The translations under genes and the position numbers were made by a program. Source: Phocaeicola plebeius (GTDB lineage Bacteria > Bacteroidota > Bacteroidia > Bacteroidales > Bacteroidaceae). From it: 20,664 bases of DNA. Shown piece after piece: positions 15,185 to 20,664 of the stretch (position 1 is its first letter; every line of letters begins with the position of its first letter). Below the pieces are notes generated by a model. That model did no database searches and was not told the DNA's origin. It saw only the letters and a program-made list of their open reading frames with translations. The stretch lies in assembly GCA_004558305.1 (NCBI GenBank), contig SFDG01000069.1:1-20664 (forward strand), read 5' to 3'.

Positions 15185-18100
15185 ATGAAACAAAGATTCG
15201 TTTTGCTTTTTTGTTGCCTGTCGGTCCTGATGGGAACAGCGTGGGGAAAACATCATTCCACGCTGGTCTTCCGTCAGTTGCCGTTGGATGTCCGTCTGTC
15301 GCATTATTCGGTGATGGCTCTGTATCAGGATGAACGGGGACTGATTTGGATAGGGACCCCTAACGGGGTGGATGTTTACGATGGCACCACGATTCGTTCG
15401 TACCGCCATGATGCCGATGCCGCCAACAGCCTCGTGAGCAACTCGGTCCGGAAAATTGTGGGCGACCGGCAGGGGCATATCTATATTCAGACGGAGCGGG
15501 GAATCAGTTGTTTTGATGAAAGAAGCGAACAGTTCTCCACGCTGACTTACCATTCCGTGACGGCCATGTGCTATACCGACCGCCTGTACAAGGCGGTGGG
15601 AAACCGGGTGTATGTGTACGACCAGGACCATTTTTCCACTGTCTACGAACTGCCTTCTTCGCAGGAACGGATCAAGGCGATTCATACGCAGGGGGATTCG
15701 TTGCTCATCGGGACCGGCCGTTCGGGACTGTATGTCTACGATGTACGCCGACACCGGTTGACGCAGCCCATCCCGGCAGTGAGTGTCAGCGAAATCTATC
15801 TCGACCGTCAGGGGCGGTACTGGATCGGTACGCAAGAAAACGGGTTGTTCCGCATGGAAGGCAGTCAGACGCTGCGCCATTTCCGCCATGAGGACGGTAA
15901 CGACCGGTCGTTGAATTCGGACTTCGTGCATACGCTGGCAGAAGACCAGGAGGGGCATATCTGGGTGGGTACGTATGCCGGCTTGTGTGACTACGATGAA
16001 ACCGACGACACCTTCCAGACCTACGATTTTCCCGACAACGAGGGGAACAAGGACCTTGCGTCGGTCTGGAGCCTGCTGTGCGGACGGCAGGGAACGATGT
16101 GGGTGGGCAGCTACTTCAGCGGACTGAGCTATTTTCATCCCAACCAGTCGTTTTATTCCGTGTACAGGGACTCTCTTCATGAAGGGGAGGGACTGAGTTT
16201 TCCGGTTGTGGGCGCCATGACCGAGGACGACGAGGGCCATCTGTGGATCTGCACGGAAGGAGGCGGATTGAACATGCTCGACCGGAAGACCGGCCGCTTT
16301 ACTTGGTATCGCCATAGCGCACATCCGAACACCATCGCCCACAATACGCTGAAGAGCCTGTTCTACGACCGGCAGCGCAAGGAGCTGTGGATCGGAACTT
16401 ACATGGAAGGGCTGGACTGTCTGGAGCTGCCGACCGGCCGGTTTAGGCATTATCCTTATACACTGGGAGGACTGGATCATTCGCTGACGGTTTTCGATAT
16501 CTTGCCTCATGGCGATGTCCTGTTGCTGGCCACAGACAACGGGGTGCTGCAGTTCGACCGGAACAAGGGCTCGTACAGCACATTGTTTCACGACAGCGGG
16601 AATGAAGAGCACAAGATTGCCTCAGCCCTTGACCTGATGCTGGATAACCGGGGACGGCTGTGGGTGGCCGGAGTGGAAAACGGAACGTATATGTACGATT
16701 TCTCCACGCATCTGCTGACGCATCATGTCTACGGCCATAACGATCCGCAGGCGATGAGCGGCAGTGCGGTGAACCATATCTTCCAGGACAGCCAGCACCG
16801 CCTGTGGTTCTGTATGGGAGAGTCTGGCGTGGACCGCTTTGAGGAACAGACGGGGTATTTCTATACTTACGGAGTCATCAATTACCTGCAAGGCAATTGT
16901 GTCTATAGTGCCTGTGAGCTGTCGGACCATCAGTTGCTGTTCGTTACGGAGAGAGGGTTTTCTGTCTTGAACGACACGACCCGGGTGTTCCGGAATTTCG
17001 ATGTGAAGTCAGGGGTGCCTTTGTCGGGCATGACCCAGAATGCCCTTTACATGACCTCCGACGGCGAGGTGTTCCTCGGGGGAATCGACGGAATGGTCTC
17101 TTTCCGGGCGGAAAACCTGAACCAGCATCTGGTCAATTATCAGGTATTTCCTTACCGCCTGTTCGTGGGCAACCGCGAGATACACGTGAACGACGATACG
17201 GGGCTGCTTTCCGAGTCGTTGTCGGGCACGCCTTCGCTGACACTCCGGTCTGATCAGAATTCCTTCCAGATACAGTATGCCATCACCGACTATGTCTCGG
17301 TCTGTCATCACGTGGTCCAATACAAGCTCGAACCATTGTCGTCGCAGTGGACGGGGATGCGCGACGGGCATTTCACGTGTACCAATTTGCCGCCGGGAAA
17401 CTATACACTGACGGTACGGGCCTACTCGACCTCCGTCGAGGAAGCTGTGGAGAGCCGGTTGAGAATTGAAGTGCTTTCGCCGTGGTATGCCACTTGGCCT
17501 GCCTGCCTGCTCTATCTGTTTGCTGCAACGGGATTGACTTTCTTGCTGGTGCGCATTTATCGGGACCGTATTCGGAAACAGACAAGGATGGTTTTCGACC
17601 GGCAGTATGCAGACAATGTGTCGTTGTTGAACCAGAGCAAGCTGAACTTCTTTTATAAAATGACCGACGAATTTCGTTCTCCGGTGACACAGATTGTCGT
17701 GCAGGTGGAAGAACTGCTGCAGCATCCCTTCCAGTCGGGCGTTCAGGATAAGTTGTCCTGCATACACAAATCAGGAATCCGCCTCCATGAACTGGTGGAA
17801 AGCCTGTTGGATATCCGTTATCAGGAGCAGGGACTGCTGAAAGTGCAGGTCAGCGAACACAATCTGATAGACCTCCTGGACAGGCGTTACCGGTATTTCC
17901 AGGAGAATGCCCGTCAGCGGAACATCCGTTTCTCGTTCCACAAGACGAACGATGAAATTGAGGTGTGGTACGACGAACGGCAGCTGCAGAAGGTGGTGGA
18001 CAGCCTGTTGTCGAATGCCTTCAAGTATACGCCCGACGGCGGAACCATCCTGTTGTCTGTACGCAAGCGGCCGTATCATGTCACTGTCGAGGTGTCCGAC

Positions 18101-18364
18101 ACAGGATGTGGCATTGACGAAAAGGACCGCCACCGGATTTTTGAGCGTTTCTACCAGGCCGGAAATACTGTTCATTCGTCCGAAGAGGGGCATGGATTCG
18201 GCGTGGGACTGACCTTGGCCAAGGGCATTGTGGAGCTGCATCATGGGACGATAGATGTGGTCAGCGGCGCAGGGCAAGGCTGCTCTTTCGTGTTCCGCAT
18301 TCCTTACGGGCCGGACGAGTACACGGCTGAAGAACGGGCATCCTACCAATCGGAGGGCCAATGA
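15185..18364 (+). CDS. HTCS-like propeller sensor kinase lacking the phospho-His
   Basis: This protein of 1059 aa has a signal peptide (about 1-22), 14 propeller-blade motifs, a Y_Y_Y domain (about 690-760) and one membrane span (about 771-793). The layout matches the sensor part of HTCS 1. In the HisKA region, where HTCS 1 has N-I-S-H-E-F-R-T-P, this protein has K-M-T-D-E-F-R-S-P, so Asp828 (GAC at 17666-17668) replaces the phospho-accepting His. The ATPase domain is intact: N944, D972 of the G1 box and G1004 of the G2 box. The protein stops soon after, with no receiver or AraC domain. It may bind ATP but should not autophosphorylate normally. It could be a co-sensor, a decoy or an allosteric partner. 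The frame is open far upstream, opposite the PLD gene, but the signal peptide and promoter fix the start. Confidence 0.92.
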   Translation: MKQRFVLLFCCLSVLMGTAWGKHHSTLVFRQLPLDVRLSHYSVMALYQDERGLIWIGTPNGVDVYDGTTIRSYRHDADAANSLVSNSVRKIVGDRQGHIYIQTERGISCFDERSEQFSTLTYHSVTAMCYTDRLYKAVGNRVYVYDQDHFSTVYELPSSQERIKAIHTQGDSLLIGTGRSGLYVYDVRRHRLTQPIPAVSVSEIYLDRQGRYWIGTQENGLFRMEGSQTLRHFRHEDGNDRSLNSDFVHTLAEDQEGHIWVGTYAGLCDYDETDDTFQTYDFPDNEGNKDLASVWSLLCGRQGTMWVGSYFSGLSYFHPNQSFYSVYRDSLHEGEGLSFPVVGAMTEDDEGHLWICTEGGGLNMLDRKTGRFTWYRHSAHPNTIAHNTLKSLFYDRQRKELWIGTYMEGLDCLELPTGRFRHYPYTLGGLDHSLTVFDILPHGDVLLLATDNGVLQFDRNKGSYSTLFHDSGNEEHKIASALDLMLDNRGRLWVAGVENGTYMYDFSTHLLTHHVYGHNDPQAMSGSAVNHIFQDSQHRLWFCMGESGVDRFEEQTGYFYTYGVINYLQGNCVYSACELSDHQLLFVTERGFSVLNDTTRVFRNFDVKSGVPLSGMTQNALYMTSDGEVFLGGIDGMVSFRAENLNQHLVNYQVFPYRLFVGNREIHVNDDTGLLSESLSGTPSLTLRSDQNSFQIQYAITDYVSVCHHVVQYKLEPLSSQWTGMRDGHFTCTNLPPGNYTLTVRAYSTSVEEAVESRLRIEVLSPWYATWPACLLYLFAATGLTFLLVRIYRDRIRKQTRMVFDRQYADNVSLLNQSKLNFFYKMTDEFRSPVTQIVVQVEELLQHPFQSGVQDKLSCIHKSGIRLHELVESLLDIRYQEQGLLKVQVSEHNLIDLLDRRYRYFQENARQRNIRFSFHKTNDEIEVWYDERQLQKVVDSLLSNAFKYTPDGGTILLSVRKRPYHVTVEVSDTGCGIDEKDRHRIFERFYQAGNTVHSSEEGHGFGVGLTLAKGIVELHHGTIDVVSGAGQGCSFVFRIPYGPDEYTAEERASYQSEGQ

Positions 18365-18377
18365 GTGCCGGAACATA

Positions 18378-18403
18378 TTCTAAAAGAATGAGCTGTTTTA
18401 GAA
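18378..18403. repeat. AT-rich inverted repeat after the HTCS-like gene
   Basis: Arms TTCTAAAA (18378-18385) and TTTTAGAA (18396-18403) pair perfectly around a 10-nt loop, 14 nt after the stop codon. The stem is AT-rich and weak with no T-run, so it may be a poor terminator or an operator. A second imperfect hairpin (CTGGAGG / CCTTTCCAG, about 18417-18442) follows and could share that role. Confidence 0.4.
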
Positions 18404-18470
18404 GAATTTCCTATTACTGGAGGGCGCAGCCGTTCCTTTCCAGTGGAATTTTCTAAAAAGCTGGAATCTC

Positions 18471-18501
18471 TTTGAGGAGAGCAAGGGAAACGTTAACTTT
18501 G
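18471..18501 (+). promoter_or_regulatory. Bacteroidales-type promoter for metF
   Basis: TTTG at 18471-18474 and TAACTTTG at 18494-18501 are separated by 19 nt, a very good match to the Bacteroides consensus. The metF ATG follows 33 nt later. This makes metF an independent unit rather than a continuation of the sensor gene. Confidence 0.7.
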
Positions 18502-18534
18502 CGGCAATTAACCCATATAGAAACAACAGATGAT

Positions 18535-19488
18535 ATGAAAGTAATCGATTCAATCAACGGCAGCTCGACACCTGTCTTTTCGTTTGAAATATTGCCTCCA
18601 CTGAAGGGGAATGATATCCAGAAAGTATATAAGGTGGTGGACAAATTGCGGGAGTTCGACCCGAAGTACATCAACATCACTTCCCATCACAGCGAGGTGC
18701 TGTACCAGACCCAGGCCGACGGAACCATACAGAAGGTGGTGACGCGCAAACGACCGGGAACGGTAGCCATTGCTGCGGCCATACAGAACAAGTACGGTAT
18801 TACGGCTGTACCGCATATCATCTGCAAAGGATTTACCAAGGAAGAAACGGAATATGCCCTGCTCGACCTGAACTTCTTGGGCATTCATAACCTCCTCCTC
18901 CTGCGGGGAGATGCCAAGGGGCTGGACATCCCCGCCAAGGATATGCCGCTGTATCATGAACATGCTTCTGACCTGCAGGAACAGGTGAACCGGTTCAACG
19001 AAGGGGTCGGTCTGAACGGTATGAAAATCGATGGTATCCAGACGCCCTTCACATACGGGATGGCTTGCTATCCTGAGAAGCACGAGGAGGCGCCCAACAT
19101 GGAGTCGGACCTGTATTATGCGAAGAAAAAGGTGGAGGCAGGTGCCAGTTATTTGGTGACGCAGATGTTCTTTGATAACGAGAAGTACTATGCGTTCGTC
19201 GACCGTTGCCGGGCGGCGGGCATTGAGGTGCCCATTGTGCCGGGTATCAAGCCGGTGGTCCTGAAGAACCAGCTGAACGTGTTGCCCAAGGTGTTCCGCT
19301 CGGACATCCCCGAAGCGTTTGCCGCGGAGTTGCGCAAGTGTGCTACCGATGAGGAAGTGAAGGCAGTGGGGGTGGAATGGTGTACGCAGCAGTGCAAAGA
19401 CCTGATGGCACACGGAGTTCCCGGACTGCACTTCTATACTTTCCTCGCTTCGGACAGTGTGTATAAGGTAGCCAAAGCAATTTATTGA
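18535..19488 (+). CDS. metF: 5,10-methylenetetrahydrofolate reductase
   Basis: This enzyme of 317 aa reduces 5,10-methylene-THF to 5-methyl-THF, the methyl donor for methionine synthesis, using FAD. It is a single TIM-barrel domain of normal bacterial length. Visible family motifs are F-E-I-L-P-P with the catalytic Glu18, L-L-R-G-D with the flavin-contacting Asp126, and Y-L-V-T-Q-M-F-F-D in the second half. The motif V-P-I-V-P-G-I-K-P follows, and the protein ends in P-G-L-H-F-Y-T-F. The ATG at 18535 is chosen over an upstream in-frame start because that one would lie inside the promoter. The gene looks intact. Nothing links it functionally to its neighbours, and the IS lies 42 bp downstream without disrupting it. 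Confidence 0.96.
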   Translation: MKVIDSINGSSTPVFSFEILPPLKGNDIQKVYKVVDKLREFDPKYINITSHHSEVLYQTQADGTIQKVVTRKRPGTVAIAAAIQNKYGITAVPHIICKGFTKEETEYALLDLNFLGIHNLLLLRGDAKGLDIPAKDMPLYHEHASDLQEQVNRFNEGVGLNGMKIDGIQTPFTYGMACYPEKHEEAPNMESDLYYAKKKVEAGASYLVTQMFFDNEKYYAFVDRCRAAGIEVPIVPGIKPVVLKNQLNVLPKVFRSDIPEAFAAELRKCATDEEVKAVGVEWCTQQCKDLMAHGVPGLHFYTFLASDSVYKVAKAIY

Positions 19489-19530
19489 AATCCGTTGGCT
19501 ATCGATGGGACAAATAGGGTGTCAGGTGCT

Positions 19531-19548
19531 ACCTCAGTTCGGGATAAG
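19531..19548 (+). repeat. IS982 left inverted repeat
   Basis: This 18-nt terminal repeat matches the complement of the right end at 20647-20664 except at positions 4 and 11. It defines the left boundary. The flanking bases TCAGGTGCT at 19522-19530 would be the left copy of any target duplication. Confidence 0.85.
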
Positions 19549-19566
19549 AAATAGTCTGTAAAAAAG

Positions 19567-19597
19567 TTGGTAGTCTCACAAATTTTTTGTACCTTTA
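19567..19597 (+). promoter_or_regulatory. Candidate transposase promoter
   Basis: TTGG at 19567-19570 and TACCTTTA at 19590-19597 are 19 nt apart and resemble the Bacteroides -33/-7 pair, though the -7 box ends in A instead of G. The transposase ATG follows 35 nt later. Confidence 0.4.
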
Positions 19598-19632
19598 TAG
19601 GTGAAAAATAAACAGTTACAAAAACATTTGAT

Positions 19633-20547
19633 ATGACTACCGGTTACAAAGTTACAGAATTATTTTGTATAATAGACGAGTTTTGCAAACATTTTAATGC
19701 AGAAAATGCAGGAAATTTACTTGAAGACAACAGCGGAGTTAAGCGAAGACGTCGCCAAGCCTCGTTGTCTGACAGCGAAATCATGACTATTTTGTTGTAT
19801 TTCCATTTCGGTACATTCCGCAATTTTAAACACTACTACCTGTTCTTCATCAAGGGTACGATGAAGTCTTATTTTCCGAAGGCCGTGTCTTATAACCGCT
19901 TTGTGGAGTTGGAAAGTCGCGTGTTCTTCCAGCTGATGTTCTTTCTTAATCTGGGAGCTTTCGGAAGAAGTACTGGCATAACATTCGTAGATTCCACGAT
20001 GATACCTGTATGCCATAATCTCAGGAGATACACCAATAAGGTATTCAAGGGGATTGCCACTGACGGAAAGGGGACTATGGGCTGGTGCCATGGCTTCAAG
20101 CTTCATCTTGCATGCAATGACAGAGGAGAGATAATAGCGTTTGTCCTTACCGGCGCAAATGTCAGCGACAAGGATCCGAATGTGTTCAAGGTTCTTGCTA
20201 AACGACTGTATGGCAAGTTGTTTGCTGACAAAGGCTATATCTCGCAGAAGCTGTTCGACATTCTCTTTGAGGATGGAATACAGTTGGTGACAGGTTTGCG
20301 TGTAAACATGAAAAACAAACTAATGCCGTTCTATGACAGAATGATGCTGCGCAAGAGGTACATTATAGAAACCATCAATGATATGCTAAAGAACACAGCG
20401 CAGATTGTACACTCACGCCATAGGTCTGTAAGCAATTTTATCATGAACCTTATTTCTGCCTTGGGAGCATATTGCTTCTTTGACAACAAGCCTAAGGCTC
20501 TGCAAGGATACTGCATCGAAGATACAAAGCAGCTTTCATTGTTCTAA
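19633..20547 (+). CDS. IS982-family DDE transposase
   Basis: This transposase of 304 aa catalyses cut-and-paste or similar movement of its element. The DDE triad is visible as Asp120 in F-V-D-S-T-M-I-P, Asp199 in F-A-D-K-G-Y and Glu246 in Y-I-I-E-T-I-N-D. The G-W-C-H-G-F-K-L-H stretch between the two Asp residues is typical of IS982 members. The N-terminal part (about 30-60) is basic with a helical S-L-S-D-S-E-I pattern, likely DNA binding. There is no frameshift or stop, the length is normal and both ends of the IS are present, so it may still be active. Confidence 0.93.
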   Translation: MTTGYKVTELFCIIDEFCKHFNAENAGNLLEDNSGVKRRRRQASLSDSEIMTILLYFHFGTFRNFKHYYLFFIKGTMKSYFPKAVSYNRFVELESRVFFQLMFFLNLGAFGRSTGITFVDSTMIPVCHNLRRYTNKVFKGIATDGKGTMGWCHGFKLHLACNDRGEIIAFVLTGANVSDKDPNVFKVLAKRLYGKLFADKGYISQKLFDILFEDGIQLVTGLRVNMKNKLMPFYDRMMLRKRYIIETINDMLKNTAQIVHSRHRSVSNFIMNLISALGAYCFFDNKPKALQGYCIEDTKQLSLF

Positions 20548-20583
20548 AGACAGAAGTGGCTCTTTACTTTTCTTTATATATAG

Positions 20584-20603
20584 CCCGTGCTTAATGGCAC
20601 GGG
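20584..20603. repeat. Subterminal hairpin in the IS 3' region
   Basis: Arms CCCGTGC (20584-20590) and GCACGGG (20597-20603) enclose a 6-nt loop, 37 nt after the transposase stop. No T-run follows on the plus strand. It could be a weak terminator or a structure limiting read-through into or out of the element. Confidence 0.5.
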
Positions 20604-20646
20604 AAGAGGATTTGTAGCACTGTCTTCATATACAACTAATCGATAC

Positions 20647-20664
20647 CTTATCCAGAACTGGGGT
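20647..20664 (-). repeat. IS982 right inverted repeat
   Basis: The complement begins ACCCCAGTTCTGGATAAG and matches the left repeat at 16 of 18 positions. The element therefore ends at the last base of the window. Confidence 0.85.

Larger units (their letters stand above)
19531..20664 (+). mobile_element. IS982-family insertion sequence
   Basis: The element is bounded by terminal inverted repeats. The left starts ACCTCAGTTCGGGATAAG at 19531-19548. The complement of 20647-20664 reads ACCCCAGTTCTGGATAAG, so 16 of 18 match, with partial similarity for a few bases more. It holds one intact transposase. The right end coincides with the last base of the window, so the target-site duplication cannot be seen. 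Its AT-richness differs from metF. It sits 42 bp after metF and breaks no visible gene on the left side. Confidence 0.88.

Overview
The window looks like a chromosomal segment from a gut Bacteroidales bacterium, probably Bacteroides or Phocaeicola. The evidence is a hybrid two-component system (HTCS) regulator, a SusC/SusD pair, lipoprotein signals with Cys at +17, almost no Shine-Dalgarno sites, and TAnnTTTG (-7 type) promoter boxes in front of most transcription units. No tRNA, rRNA or CRISPR was found. Genus assignment is inference.

Layout. Positions 1-269 hold a short tandem repeat, an unrecognised open stretch and a good Bacteroidales promoter. HTCS 1 (270-4568, +) is a complete one-protein sensor kinase/response regulator/AraC activator, followed after 28 bp by a lipoprotein thioredoxin (4597-5055, +). 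That pair converges, with overlapping 3' ends, on a minus-strand block read in the order susC-like (11224-8513), susD-like (8497-6887), a small single-span membrane protein (6853-6455) and gltS, a Na+/glutamate symporter (6388-5045). No glycoside hydrolase, lyase or sulfatase is present, so this is not an ordinary polysaccharide utilisation locus. The SusC lacks the usual N-terminal carboxypeptidase-regulatory-like extension.

Positions 11225-13787 are a scarred, repeat-rich segment. It contains a large inverted repeat, an orphan intrinsic terminator, a possible gene remnant, copies of a CACAGAG-type dispersed repeat, a DUF4143-type AAA ATPase gene (13169-11862, -) with three tandem 33-nt units upstream of its promoter, and the frameshifted C-terminal AraC domain of a lost HTCS. 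The ATPase lies between two same-orientation CACAGAG repeats.

A secreted or membrane-anchored phospholipase D/cardiolipin-synthase-like enzyme (15079-13784, -) is divergent from a second two-component propeller protein (15185-18364, +). This HTCS-like protein has both propellers, Y_Y_Y, a membrane span and an intact ATP-binding domain. Asp828 sits where the phospho-accepting histidine should be, and there is no receiver or DNA-binding domain. It is the most unusual gene in the window.

metF (18535-19488, +) follows from its own strong promoter. The window ends exactly on the right inverted repeat of an IS982-family insertion sequence (19531-20664) with an intact transposase.

Likely working relationships, all inference: HTCS 1 may control the neighbouring susCD operon and/or its own thioredoxin partner, and the His-less sensor may act through a partner protein. 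The ATPase cassette, AraC remnant and IS show that the right half has been rearranged.
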